A stretch of DNA of 64,000 nucleotides. It comes from Curtobacterium sp. 'Ferrero'. Its GTDB lineage: Bacteria; Actinomycetota; Actinomycetes; Actinomycetales; Microbacteriaceae. The DNA lies in assembly GCF_002412165.1 (NCBI RefSeq), contig NZ_NXIA01000004.1:166207-230206 (forward strand), in the 5' to 3' direction. This document shows positions 7,523 through 16,225 of this stretch, piece after piece (position 1 is the first letter of the stretch; each line of letters starts with the position of its first letter). A model generated the notes under the pieces. It did not search any database. It had not been told where the DNA came from and worked only from the letters and a program-made list of their open reading frames with translations. The translations under genes and the position numbers were made by a program.

Positions 7523-8974
7523 TCAGGCGGTCGCTGCTGCGACGGTCGCTACCGGGCCCGACGCCGGGGCGACGGCACCGCCGAGCGCCCAGTACGACGC
7601 GCCCGCTGGCGCCTCGACCGACCACGGCGGTGCCTGCAGCGGGTAGACGCGCGTCGTCACCGAGCGCCCGGCGCTCGTGAACACCTCGACCACGGAGCCG
7701 TCGAGCAACACTCGGACCGCCGGGAGGTCCGAGTCCGGGTCGAACGGCGCACGGACCACCGCGGAGCTCGGGTCGGCGCGGTGGTCCGTACTGGCACGCG
7801 AACGGTCGACGGTCAGCGTGTCCGCCGCGGTGTCGACCACGATGTCGAGGTGCTCGTCCGCGCCGAACCGGATGCGGATGCACCCGTCGACCGGCGTCGG
7901 CAGCACGATCTCGGTCTGTGCGCCGATCGTCGCACCGTGCCCGGGCTGGGCCTCCCCGCGGCGGAGGGCGTCGACCGCGCGGTGTGGTGCGGTCGCGAGG
8001 CGGCCGTCGGCGATCCATGCTCTGCGCGGCAGGGATATCGCCCCGGACCAGCCAGCCTGCCGGGTCCAGTCCTCGGTCCGGCCCTCGGTGATCCAGCCGA
8101 ACAGCACCGGGCCCCAGGAGCCTGCACGCATGACGGACGCGGCGTAGAAGTGCTGGCCGTCGTCGACGCGGTGTGGACGCGGTGCGCCGGAGAGCGGGAT
8201 GGCGATCACGTCGGCCGGTCCGTCGCGGTGCGACCACGAGGCGACGATCACCACCTCCTCACCGTCGACACGGATGACCTGGGGACACTCCCACCCCTCG
8301 CCCGTGTCGATGCCGTCGATGGTGTCGCGGGTCATGGCGAGCATGTCCCCCTCGTGCTCCCAGTGCACGCCGTCCGCGGAGCGGTAGTGCCGCACGGACG
8401 CGACCCCGTCCGCGGAGGCCGCTCCGACCGCCATCGACCAGCCGGCCTCGTCGGACCAGACGAACGGGTCGCGGAACATGGTGATCGCCTCGTCAGCGGC
8501 GGGGTCGGCGACGACCTGTACCGGAGTTCCGAAGGTCGCGCCGCCGTCCGTCGACTCCGCGAGCAGCACCGACTGGAACGGGCTGTGGTCGACCTTGCCG
8601 GAGTAGTAGGCACGGACGACGCCGTCGTGGAGGACGGTGTTGCCCGACCACGCTCCGCCGGAGTCAGCACCACCGGGGACCGGGACGATCGCCGGGCGGT
8701 GGAGCGTCCAGTGCACGAGGTCGTCACTCGTGGCGTGCCCCCACTCGACCGGAACGTCGAGGTCGACTCGCGGTCGCGACTGGAAGTACAGGTGCGCCTG
8801 TCCGCCGATGTCGATCGGCCCGTTCGGGTCGTTGAGGTACCCGCGCGGGATGCGGAGGTGGAACTGGGGCAGGTGGTGGTCGGGTGCGGCGTGCACGGCG
8901 GCTGCTTCCTGGTGGGGTGCGGAGTGGAGGCTGGGGTCGTTCCCGTGGGCGACGGTGTGCCGGGGCGTGGTCAT
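7523..8974 (-). CDS. GH32 family intracellular fructanase (levanase/invertase/inulinase type)
   Basis: A 483-residue glycoside hydrolase. The five-bladed catalytic domain carries all three acidic residues: the nucleophile in GYLNDPNGP (about residue 41), the transition-state stabiliser in FRDPFVW, and the acid/base in EGWECPQ. A C-terminal beta-sandwich follows from about residue 330 (SVVEVFTSAGRSVTTRVYP). There is no signal peptide, so it should act on a short fructoside brought in by the ABC transporter. Its ATG overlaps the upstream permease stop codon by four bases, and the fructokinase follows, which completes import, cleavage and phosphorylation. Confidence 0.92.
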   Translation of the reverse strand: MTTPRHTVAHGNDPSLHSAPHQEAAAVHAAPDHHLPQFHLRIPRGYLNDPNGPIDIGGQAHLYFQSRPRVDLDVPVEWGHATSDDLVHWTLHRPAIVPVPGGADSGGAWSGNTVLHDGVVRAYYSGKVDHSPFQSVLLAESTDGGATFGTPVQVVADPAADEAITMFRDPFVWSDEAGWSMAVGAASADGVASVRHYRSADGVHWEHEGDMLAMTRDTIDGIDTGEGWECPQVIRVDGEEVVIVASWSHRDGPADVIAIPLSGAPRPHRVDDGQHFYAASVMRAGSWGPVLFGWITEGRTEDWTRQAGWSGAISLPRRAWIADGRLATAPHRAVDALRRGEAQPGHGATIGAQTEIVLPTPVDGCIRIRFGADEHLDIVVDTAADTLTVDRSRASTDHRADPSSAVVRAPFDPDSDLPAVRVLLDGSVVEVFTSAGRSVTTRVYPLQAPPWSVEAPAGASYWALGGAVAPASGPVATVAAATA

Positions 8975-9879
8975 CGGGACGACCCCGCCGTGACGCCCTC
9001 GATGAAGTACCGCTGGGCGAAGACGAAGAGCAGCACGCTCGGGATCATCGTCAGCACGACTCCGGCGAGCACGACGGAGATCGAACCGGTACCGAGGTTG
9101 CCCTGCAGGCCGACGAGGCCGAGCGGCAGTGTGAAGGTGTCCTGCTGGTTGAGGAAGATCAGCGGTCGGTAGTACTCCGCCCAGAAGCCCGAGAAGTTCA
9201 GGATCGCGAGGGTCGCGATGGCCGGGCTGGCCATCCGCGCGTACACGTGGCGGAAGACACCGAACTGGGTCGCGCCGTCGATGCGCGCGGCTTCGCCGAG
9301 CTCCCTCGGCATCTGCATGAAGTACTGCCGCATGAGGAACGTCCCGAAGGCGCTGCCGAGCGCGGGCACGATGAGCGACGCGATCGAGCCGGTCAGGCCC
9401 ATGTCCTTGAGGATGACGAACACCGGGATGATGATCGTCTGGATCGGCACCATCATCGTCGCGAGGAAGATCCCGAAGATCGTGTTCTTGCCCGGGAAGC
9501 TGATCATCGCGAAGGCGTAGCCGGAGAGCGTGCACGTGATGGTCTGCCCGACCACGATGAGGAGCGTCACGATGACGCTGTTCACGAAGAACTGCCCGAT
9601 CGGGATCTGGTTGAACACTGCGGCGTAGTTGCTGAAGTCCCAGGACAGCGGGATCCACTGCGGTGGGTTGTCGAACGACTCCGCCGGGGTCCGCAGCGAG
9701 GTGGTGAGGGTCCAGAGCAACGGGCCGAGGGCGAACACCGCGGCGATGACCAGGATGACCAGGCCGATGACGCTGCCGACCGTCGCGACCGGACGGCGAC
9801 GCCTGACGATGTGGGTGAGGCTCGGCTGCGCGACCGTCTCCGGCGCGTGCAGGGGGTTGAGGACGTCGGTCGTCGTCAT
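8971..9879 (-). CDS. ABC sugar transporter permease (MalG type)
   Basis: A 302-residue inner permease of the carbohydrate uptake type 1 family. Six transmembrane helices are evident, and the EAA loop that contacts the ATPase is MPRELGEAARIDGATQFGVFRHV (about 192-214). The N-terminal tail before the first helix is about 30 residues and basic. It overlaps both neighbours (upstream permease, downstream GH32) by four bases. No ATPase gene is in the operon; a shared MsiK-like ATPase encoded elsewhere is the usual arrangement in Actinobacteria. Confidence 0.9.
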   Translation of the reverse strand: MTTTDVLNPLHAPETVAQPSLTHIVRRRRPVATVGSVIGLVILVIAAVFALGPLLWTLTTSLRTPAESFDNPPQWIPLSWDFSNYAAVFNQIPIGQFFVNSVIVTLLIVVGQTITCTLSGYAFAMISFPGKNTIFGIFLATMMVPIQTIIIPVFVILKDMGLTGSIASLIVPALGSAFGTFLMRQYFMQMPRELGEAARIDGATQFGVFRHVYARMASPAIATLAILNFSGFWAEYYRPLIFLNQQDTFTLPLGLVGLQGNLGTGSISVVLAGVVLTMIPSVLLFVFAQRYFIEGVTAGSSR

Positions 9880-10823
9880 TGGTAGAACACCAGCTTTCGT
9901 GCGGCGATGAACTGGATCCCGGTGATGACGCCGATGATCACGAGCAACAGGATCGCGATGGCGGACGCGAACCCGAACTGCAGGTTCTGGAACCCGGCCT
10001 GGTAGAGGGAGATGGTGGCGGTGGTGGTGGACGTGCCCGGCCCGCCCTTGGTCATGATGTACGGCTGGTCGAACAGCTGCATCGCGTTGATCATGGCGAT
10101 GACGGTGGCGAACAGGATCGTCGGGCTGATGAGCGGGATCTTGATGCGGAAGAGCGTGCGCCACGGGCCGGCACCGTCGATCGCAGCAGCCTCCTGGACG
10201 TCGACCGGCACCGACATGAGCGCGGCGACGAAGAGCACGAACGTGAAGCCGACCTGCTGCCACACCACCACGAGGATGATCGTGACCTTCGCCCAGAACG
10301 GGTCGTTGAGCCAGTGGGCTCCGGGCAGCCCGATCGCGTTCAGGTAGTAGTTGATGAGCCCGAACTTGGTGTCGAAGATGTAGCCCATGAAGATCGACAC
10401 CGCAGCGGACGACGCGAGGAGCGGCAGGTAGAACGACGTCCGGAAGAAGACGCGGGTGGCGTTGCGCTTCCGGTTGTTCGCCAGGACCGCCAGCAGCATG
10501 CCGAGCGAGATCTGCAGCACGACGATGCCGATCGCGAGCGCGATCGTCACGCCGAACGACGCGAGGACGGGCCCGTCGGTGAAGAGCCGCGTGTAGTTGT
10601 CGAGGCCGACGAACTTCGGGCTGGTGATCACGTCCCACGACGTGAACGAGAGCCCGAGCGAGGCGAGGATCGGGATGAGGGTGAAGACGGCCACGAAGAC
10701 CACCGCCAGTCCGATCATCGCGTAGCCGAACGAGGCCTCGCGGCGGCGGACGCGTCGCGCCGCCGGCCGGCGGGCTGCGACCTCGGCAGCCCGCCGGGAA
10801 CGGAGTCCGGTCGCAGCGCTCAT
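9876..10823 (-). CDS. ABC sugar transporter permease (MalF type)
   Basis: A 315-residue permease. Its first helix follows a very basic cytoplasmic tail (RSRRAAEVAARRPAARRVRRR). LGLSFTSWDVITSPKFVGLDNYTRLF is the periplasmic start typical of UgpA/MalF proteins, and the EAA loop is VPVDVQEAAAIDGAGPWRTLF (about 220-240). It forms a heterodimer with the MalG-type partner. It overlaps the binding-protein stop codon by one base and the next permease by four, so the whole set is translationally coupled. Confidence 0.9.
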   Translation of the reverse strand: MSAATGLRSRRAAEVAARRPAARRVRRREASFGYAMIGLAVVFVAVFTLIPILASLGLSFTSWDVITSPKFVGLDNYTRLFTDGPVLASFGVTIALAIGIVVLQISLGMLLAVLANNRKRNATRVFFRTSFYLPLLASSAAVSIFMGYIFDTKFGLINYYLNAIGLPGAHWLNDPFWAKVTIILVVVWQQVGFTFVLFVAALMSVPVDVQEAAAIDGAGPWRTLFRIKIPLISPTILFATVIAMINAMQLFDQPYIMTKGGPGTSTTTATISLYQAGFQNLQFGFASAIAILLLVIIGVITGIQFIAARKLVFYQ

Positions 10824-12229
10824 CACGACGCCTGCGAGGCGGCCTTCTCGATGTCGGCCTGCAGGCCGTCGAGCGCCTTCTTCGCGTTGCCCGACGAGAT
10901 CGCCTGCGTCGTGCGCTGGTTGAGGGCCGTCGCGAGCGCGTTGTAGTACGGCGGCGCGGAGATCGGGACCGAGTTGTCGAGCTGGTCGTAGAACACGGAC
11001 CAGTGCTCCGGACCGGTCGTCTTGTACCGGTCCGCGGTGAGCAGCGACTTCTGCGCGGGGGTCGTGACGTTGCCCGGCCACAGCGCATCGAAGCTCTCCG
11101 GCTGCACCATGAGCTTGATCACCTCGAATGCGAGGTCCTTCTGCTTCGACGAGTTGAAGATGCCGTAGCCGCCGGCACCGAAGAGCGACTTGTTGCTCTT
11201 CCAGGTCGGGAACTCGACCACGTCGAAGCTGCCGTCCTTCATGCCCGCGTTGTGCAGGCCACCCGCCCAGAAGCCGCCGCCGATCGTCATGCCGATGCGG
11301 CCGGACGCGAAGAGGCCCTGCAGCGTGCTCCCGCCACCCACGTCGGGCGAGGGCGACGCGCCGGACTTCTGCAGGTCGATGACGTACTCGAGCGCCTCGA
11401 CCGCGGCGTCGGAGTTGGCCGTCGGGTCGCCCCACTTCCAACCGCCCTTGCGTCCGCTGACCCCGACCGCGTTGTCGGCGAATGCATTGCTGTTCCAGAG
11501 CCAGTCACCGCCGGAGTAGCGACCCTCCTCGAGCAGGTTGCCGTCGTTCGCGTAGAGGAACGAGGTCCAGCTGCCCCAGAGTCGGACGACCCAGTCGAAG
11601 GCGTACGTGCCGCCGCCGACCTTCGCGATGCTCTCCGCGGAGGACCGGAACTGGTCCATCGTCCAGTCCGACGCCGGCCGCGAGAGCCCCGCCTTCTCGA
11701 ACAGGGACGTCGAGTAGAACATGCTGCCCGCGTTGAAGCTGTCGGGCAGCGTGTAGAGGTGCCCCTCGTACATCGTCGACTCGAGGAGCGACGGGTGGAT
11801 GCCACTGAAGTACGTCTTCAGGCCGGACAGGTTCTTCGTGACGTGGTCGTCGAGCGGCGTCAGCAGGTTCTTCGACGCGAGCAGCTGCTGTCCCTCGGTC
11901 GCGACGCTGACGATGTCGGGGACGTCACCCGAGGCGATCTGGGTGAGGACCTTCGCGAGGAAGTCGTTCCAGTCGGTCCCGTTGATGGCCGTGACCTGCA
12001 GGCTCGCCTTCTTGTCGAGCTGCTTGATCTTCGGCTCGATGGCCTTCTGCAGTGCGGTCGCGGCGCTCTGCTCCCCGAAGTAGAGCATCTTCACCGTGCC
12101 GGACGTGGTCGCGCCGCTGCCCGAGGTCGAGCAGGCTGCCAGCGATCCGATGCCGGCCAGGGCGAGCCCCGCGCCACCGAACTTGAACAGCGTGCGCCGG
12201 TCGATCGGTGTGCTGAATCCGTTCGCCAT
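10823..12229 (-). CDS. ABC sugar-binding lipoprotein with Tat-type signal
   Basis: A 468-residue family 1 extracellular solute-binding protein. The N-terminus combines a twin-arginine motif (DRRTLFKFGG, residues 10-19), a hydrophobic stretch and the lipobox LAAC, so it is predicted to be exported folded by Tat and lipid-anchored. The mature part shows the typical GDVPDIVSV, YTLPDSFNAGSMFYSTSLFEKAGL and later GRIGMTIGGGFW. GAGAGGAGCG precedes the ATG. It is the first gene of the fructan operon and lies behind two LacI-type operators. The substrate is inferred from the GH32 partner to be a fructo-oligosaccharide. Confidence 0.9.
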   Translation of the reverse strand: MANGFSTPIDRRTLFKFGGAGLALAGIGSLAACSTSGSGATTSGTVKMLYFGEQSAATALQKAIEPKIKQLDKKASLQVTAINGTDWNDFLAKVLTQIASGDVPDIVSVATEGQQLLASKNLLTPLDDHVTKNLSGLKTYFSGIHPSLLESTMYEGHLYTLPDSFNAGSMFYSTSLFEKAGLSRPASDWTMDQFRSSAESIAKVGGGTYAFDWVVRLWGSWTSFLYANDGNLLEEGRYSGGDWLWNSNAFADNAVGVSGRKGGWKWGDPTANSDAAVEALEYVIDLQKSGASPSPDVGGGSTLQGLFASGRIGMTIGGGFWAGGLHNAGMKDGSFDVVEFPTWKSNKSLFGAGGYGIFNSSKQKDLAFEVIKLMVQPESFDALWPGNVTTPAQKSLLTADRYKTTGPEHWSVFYDQLDNSVPISAPPYYNALATALNQRTTQAISSGNAKKALDGLQADIEKAASQAS

Positions 12230-12272
12230 GGGTCGCTCCTCTCTGAGCGATCGTGGCCCCGCCGTTCGGGGC

Positions 12273-12332
12273 CAATACGTATTTGCAAGGTGACTGTACA
12301 CACCGGGCCGCCGGTAGGCAATACGTATTTGC
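12273..12332. promoter_or_regulatory. Paired LacI-type operators of the fructan locus
   Basis: The palindrome AATACGTATT occurs at 12274-12283 and at 12320-12329, each flanked as CAATACGTATTTGC. The centres are 46 bases apart, in the 135-base region between the binding-protein gene and the divergent repressor. The central CG dyad fits a LacI/GalR operator. The second site ends about 30 bases before the repressor start, implying autoregulation. Confidence 0.85.
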
Positions 12333-12364
12333 TCATGCCATGATGGAGTGTCGAAGGAGGACCG

Positions 12365-13423
12365 ATGGCGAGCCGGAAACGGACAGCGCAACCACGTCGC
12401 GTCACGATGAAGGACGTCGCGCGGCAGGCCGGGGTGTCCCAGCCGACGGTGTCGTTCGTGCTGAACGACCGTCGCGACGTCTCGGTGGCCGAGGAGACGC
12501 GCGCACGGGTGTGGGAAGCGGCGAAGGCGCTGAACTTCCAACCGAACCGGGCCGCGCAAACCCTCCGGTCGAACCGGTCGTACACGGTCGGCGTCATCGC
12601 GGACCGACTCGTCTCGCAGCCCTACGCCGGCCACATCGTGCTCGGTGTGCAGCAGGCGGTGCAGGAAGCCGGGTACGTCTGCTTCGTGGTGGAGACGGCG
12701 CAGACCTCCGACGGGGGGAAGGCGGCGGTGGCGAACCTCGTGCAGCAGGGCGTCGCCGGGCTCATCTACGCGGCCCCCGGACCCGAGGACGTCGCACCGG
12801 TCGCGGGTGCGGACGACGTGCCGACCGTTTTCGTCAACTGCTACCCGCCCGGGAACGCTCCTGCGGTGACCGTGCTCGCGGACGAGTTCCAGGGCGGCCA
12901 CGACGTCGCCGCAGCCGTCTTCGCCGCCGGACACACCAGGGTCGCGTTCCTCGGCGGGCCCCAGGACGACTACGCCTGTCGGGAGCGCAAGCGCGGTTTC
13001 GACGAGGCCGCCACGGCTGCGGGCATCGCGCTGAGCGACGTGCCGGTCCGGTTCGGCAACTACCAGGTGGGCTCCGGACACGACCTGGCGATGGCGATCC
13101 TCACCGACGACCCGCCGACAGCGATCGTCTGCGGCAACGACCGGATGGCCGTCGGCGCGTTGATGGCAGCCCAGTCACTCGGCCTGCGGTGCCCCGAGGA
13201 CATCAGCATCGTCGGCTTCGACGACCAGCCCGACCTCGCCGACCAGATGCACCCGCCTCTGACGACGGTGGCACTCCCCCACCAGCAGATGGGGTTCGAC
13301 GCCGGCACCCTGCTGCTCGCCGAACGACAGCAGCCGGGCCGCCACCTCGTGCCGTGCGAGTACGTACCGCGCAACTCCCTCGCCGCGCCAGGTGCGGCCC
13401 CGACCCACGAGGACACGCCGTGA
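12365..13423 (+). CDS. LacI-family transcriptional regulator of the fructan locus
   Basis: A 352-residue repressor. The helix-turn-helix is at about 13-35 (VTMKDVARQAGVSQPTVSFVLND), followed by the hinge helix NRAAQTLRS and a periplasmic-binding-like effector domain (from YTVGVIADRL) with GHTRVAFLGGP and IVGFDDQPDLADQMHPPLTTV. A good ribosome site, AAGGAGG, precedes the ATG. It lies divergent from the transport and hydrolase operon across two identical palindromes, and its stop overlaps the start of a second GH32-like gene. The effector is probably a fructose derivative (inference). Confidence 0.92.
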   Translation: MASRKRTAQPRRVTMKDVARQAGVSQPTVSFVLNDRRDVSVAEETRARVWEAAKALNFQPNRAAQTLRSNRSYTVGVIADRLVSQPYAGHIVLGVQQAVQEAGYVCFVVETAQTSDGGKAAVANLVQQGVAGLIYAAPGPEDVAPVAGADDVPTVFVNCYPPGNAPAVTVLADEFQGGHDVAAAVFAAGHTRVAFLGGPQDDYACRERKRGFDEAATAAGIALSDVPVRFGNYQVGSGHDLAMAILTDDPPTAIVCGNDRMAVGALMAAQSLGLRCPEDISIVGFDDQPDLADQMHPPLTTVALPHQQMGFDAGTLLLAERQQPGRHLVPCEYVPRNSLAAPGAAPTHEDTP

Positions 13424-14892
13424 CCGACCAGCCGACCACGCACTTCCGACCGACGGACGGGTTCGTGGGCGACGTCATCCCGGTCGCCCTCGACGGCACC
13501 GCCTGGCTGTACTACCTGCTCGACGAACGGCCCGATGCTCCCCCGCTCGAGCGGACGACCGGCATGCCCTGGGGAGCGGTCACCACGACGGACTTCGTCT
13601 CCTTCGAGGACCACGGCATCGTCCTGCCTTCCGGCGGACCGGACGCCAGCGACCACGACTGCTACACGGGCAGTGTGGTCCGGGGCGACGACGGCACGCT
13701 CCACCTGTTCTCCACGGGCCACAACCCGCACGTGACGGTCGAGACCGAGGACGGACGCAAGGACGTCCAGGTGGTCTGTCACGCCACCTCCGACGGCGAT
13801 CCGACCACCTGGACGAAGCACCCTGAGTGGGATCTGCCCGCGCTGCCCGGCTACGCCCCGGAGGACTGGCGCGACCCGTTCGTCCACCGGCCGTCCACCG
13901 GAGGTCCGTGGCAGATGCTCCTCGCCACCCGGCGTCCGGACGAGCCGTACCGTCGCTCGGGTCTGGTCGCCCGACTCGAATCCGACGACCTCGTGACCTG
14001 GCGGGACGCGGAGCCGCTCTGGGCGCCGCACCGGTTCATCGCCCACGAGTGCCCCGATGTCTTCCGGTGGGGCGACTGGTGGTACCTCGTGTACTCCGAG
14101 TTCTCCGACGCGTTCTGCACCCGGTACCGCATCGCGACCTCACCCGACGGCCCGTGGCTCGCACCCGCCGACGACACCGTCGACGGCCGTGCGTTCTACG
14201 CGGCCAAGACGGTCGCGCTCGGCGACGACCGCTTCTTCGTCGGCTGGATCGCGACGAAGGAGGGCGAGTGCGACGCCGGCTCCTGGCAGTGGGCGGGCAC
14301 CATGGCGACGCTCCAGGCACACCAGCGACCGGACGGGTCGCTGCGGTTCGACCTGCCCGAGCGGCTGCAGCGGACGTACGCGGACGAGCTCGACGTCACT
14401 GACGCGTTCACCCCGACCAACGGTGCCGCCGCGTCGGTCGGCCACGACGCGCGGGACCGGTACGCAGCCTGGGTCGGCCCGCAGGTGCCGGCAGAGGCAC
14501 TCGTGACGATCGACCTCGACGTGGACGCCGACACCCGCGCGTTCGGCGTCCTGCTCCGCACGAGCAACGACGCCGAGGAGGGCTACGCGCTCCGCCTCGA
14601 GCCGGGCCGTCGCCGGATGGTGCTCGACCGCTGGCCACGTGGTTCGACCGGCGGTGAGCAGTGGCAGATCCTCGGCGACGTGCCGCACGCCGTCGAGCTG
14701 GAGCGTCCGGTACCCCTCGACCCCGGCCCGCACCGGCTCGTCGTGCACCTGGACGGTGACCTCTGCGTGGCGGTCGTCGACGGTTCGGTCGCGCTGAGCA
14801 CGCGGCTCTACGACCGCCCGTCCGGGCGGCTCGCCCTCTTCGCGCAGGACGGCGCGTTCACGCTGCGGCGAGCGCTCGTCGCGACTCGCTGA
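13420..14892 (+). CDS. GH32-like glycoside hydrolase, divergent subgroup
   Basis: A 490-residue cytoplasmic enzyme of the GH32 clan. Instead of the usual NDPNG box it begins HFRPTDGFVGDVIPVALDGTAWLYYLLDE, keeping one Asp at the nucleophile position. It retains DWRDPFVH (about 147-154) and AHECPDVFRWGDWWYLVYSEF (acid/base Glu), so all three acidic residues seem present. A beta-sandwich follows (VALSTRLYDRPSGRLALF). The GTG start overlaps the LacI stop codon by four bases. It probably handles a fructoside different from that of the main GH32; the exact bond is unknown. Confidence 0.82.
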   Translation: MTDQPTTHFRPTDGFVGDVIPVALDGTAWLYYLLDERPDAPPLERTTGMPWGAVTTTDFVSFEDHGIVLPSGGPDASDHDCYTGSVVRGDDGTLHLFSTGHNPHVTVETEDGRKDVQVVCHATSDGDPTTWTKHPEWDLPALPGYAPEDWRDPFVHRPSTGGPWQMLLATRRPDEPYRRSGLVARLESDDLVTWRDAEPLWAPHRFIAHECPDVFRWGDWWYLVYSEFSDAFCTRYRIATSPDGPWLAPADDTVDGRAFYAAKTVALGDDRFFVGWIATKEGECDAGSWQWAGTMATLQAHQRPDGSLRFDLPERLQRTYADELDVTDAFTPTNGAAASVGHDARDRYAAWVGPQVPAEALVTIDLDVDADTRAFGVLLRTSNDAEEGYALRLEPGRRRMVLDRWPRGSTGGEQWQILGDVPHAVELERPVPLDPGPHRLVVHLDGDLCVAVVDGSVALSTRLYDRPSGRLALFAQDGAFTLRRALVATR

Positions 14893-14936
14893 CGGACGGG
14901 AGGCACGGTGCGGGCTAGCACCGTGCCTCCCGTCCG
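14893..14936 (+). repeat. Dispersed GGAGGC palindrome, copy 3 (perfect)
   Basis: Two perfect 19-base arms, 14893-14911 and 14918-14936, flank the loop GGGCTA. It begins at the base after the GH32-like stop codon, so it is placed to terminate that gene. This is the cleanest member of the family. Confidence 0.85.
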
Positions 14937-14980
14937 CCCGTGGTCGCGACGATCCTCGGCTGTCGCCCCGGCGGACGGCG

Positions 14981-14986
14981 CAGGAT
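14981..14986 (+). promoter_or_regulatory. Putative leaderless -10 of the photolyase-like gene
   Basis: CAGGAT stands six bases before the GTG at 14993; no Shine-Dalgarno sequence is present. Confidence 0.4.
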
Positions 14987-14992
14987 GGCGCG

Positions 14993-16189
14993 GTGTTCAT
15001 CCCCACCCGCGTTGCCGGACTCGACGCGCTGCACGACTTCGTGCCACGCGCCGCCGGCGACTACCGCCGTGACCGCAACCACGACCTCGGACCGTCCCGG
15101 ACGAACGTCTCCGGCCTGTCGCCGTACATCCGGCACCGGCTCGTGACCGAGCAGGAGGTCGTCGACGCCGTCCTCGAACGGCACAGCCTGCACGCGTCGG
15201 AGAAGTTCGTCCAAGAGGTCTTCTGGCGCACCTACTGGAAGGGGTGGCTCGAACAGCGACCGGACGTGTGGCGGCGGTACCGGGCCGAGGTCCGTGCGCT
15301 GCTCGCCGGGGATCCGCCAGACGGCTACGAGGACGCGGTCGCGGGCAGGACCGGCATCGACGCGATGGACGCCTGGGCCCGCGAGCTCGTCGAGACCGGC
15401 TACCTGCACAACCACGTCCGGATGTGGTTCGCGAGCATCTGGGTCTTCACGCTGGAGCTCCCGTGGCAGCTCGGCGCCGATTTCTTCCTCCGGCACCTGC
15501 TCGACGGCGACGCCGCGTCGAACACGCTGTCGTGGCGGTGGGTCGCGGGACTCCAGACCCGCGGCAAGACGTACCTGGCGACGACGGAGAACATCGCGCG
15601 GTACACCGAGGGGCGGTTCGCACCGACCGGGCTCGCGACGACCGCGCGGGTGTTCGACGAGGACCCGTTCCCGCCTGCGGTGCCGATCGGGCCGGAGGAC
15701 GTCGTCGGCGAGGTCGGGTCGCGGGTCGGTCTGCTGCTGCACGAGGAGGACCTCGAACCGACATCGCTCCTCGCTGCCCTCGCGTCGGACGTCCCCGAGC
15801 TGCGCGGGACCGCCGTCGTCGCGGACGCCGGCGCCCGCTCGCCCGGGGCCGTCTCTCCGCTCGTCGAGGCGTTCACGACCGGAGCCATCGCGGACGCTGC
15901 GGCTCGGACGAGCGATGCCGACGGGCGTCCCGCGACGACACTCGACTCCGCCGACGCGTCGACCGTCGTGGACTGGGCGCGCTCGGAAGCGCTCGACACG
16001 GTCCTCGTGCCGTACGCCCCGGTCGGCCCGGTGCAGGAGCGACTCGACGCACTCCGGCCGGCACTCGCCACGGAGGGCGTGGAGCTGGTGACGGTGCGAC
16101 GGCCGTGGGACAGCCGCGCGTGGCCGTTCGCATCGCGGGGCTTCTTCCCGTTCAAGGAGCGGATCCCGGGGTTGCTGCGGGATCGCTGA
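14993..16189 (+). CDS. Photolyase/cryptochrome FAD-binding-domain protein with rearranged domain order
   Basis: A 398-residue protein. Residues 1-215 or so are the helical FAD-binding domain of the photolyase/cryptochrome family: TNVSGLSPYIRHRLV, SEKFVQEVFWRTYWKGWL, NHVRMWFASIWVFTLELPWQLGADFFLRHLLDGDAASNTLSWRWVAGLQTRGKTYL, in which the asparagine, aspartate and W residues correspond to the FAD pocket. The usual N-terminal antenna-binding Rossmann domain is missing. Instead, residues 240-398 (GSRVGLLLHEEDLEP onward) look like an alpha/beta domain placed at the C-terminus. It may be a DNA-repair or light-sensing flavoprotein; whether it repairs DNA cannot be told. It starts at a GTG. Confidence 0.75.
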   Translation: MFIPTRVAGLDALHDFVPRAAGDYRRDRNHDLGPSRTNVSGLSPYIRHRLVTEQEVVDAVLERHSLHASEKFVQEVFWRTYWKGWLEQRPDVWRRYRAEVRALLAGDPPDGYEDAVAGRTGIDAMDAWARELVETGYLHNHVRMWFASIWVFTLELPWQLGADFFLRHLLDGDAASNTLSWRWVAGLQTRGKTYLATTENIARYTEGRFAPTGLATTARVFDEDPFPPAVPIGPEDVVGEVGSRVGLLLHEEDLEPTSLLAALASDVPELRGTAVVADAGARSPGAVSPLVEAFTTGAIADAAARTSDADGRPATTLDSADASTVVDWARSEALDTVLVPYAPVGPVQERLDALRPALATEGVELVTVRRPWDSRAWPFASRGFFPFKERIPGLLRDR

Positions 16190-16225
16190 CCCACGCTGAC
16201 GGGATCGGACGAGCAGGAGCTCCGG

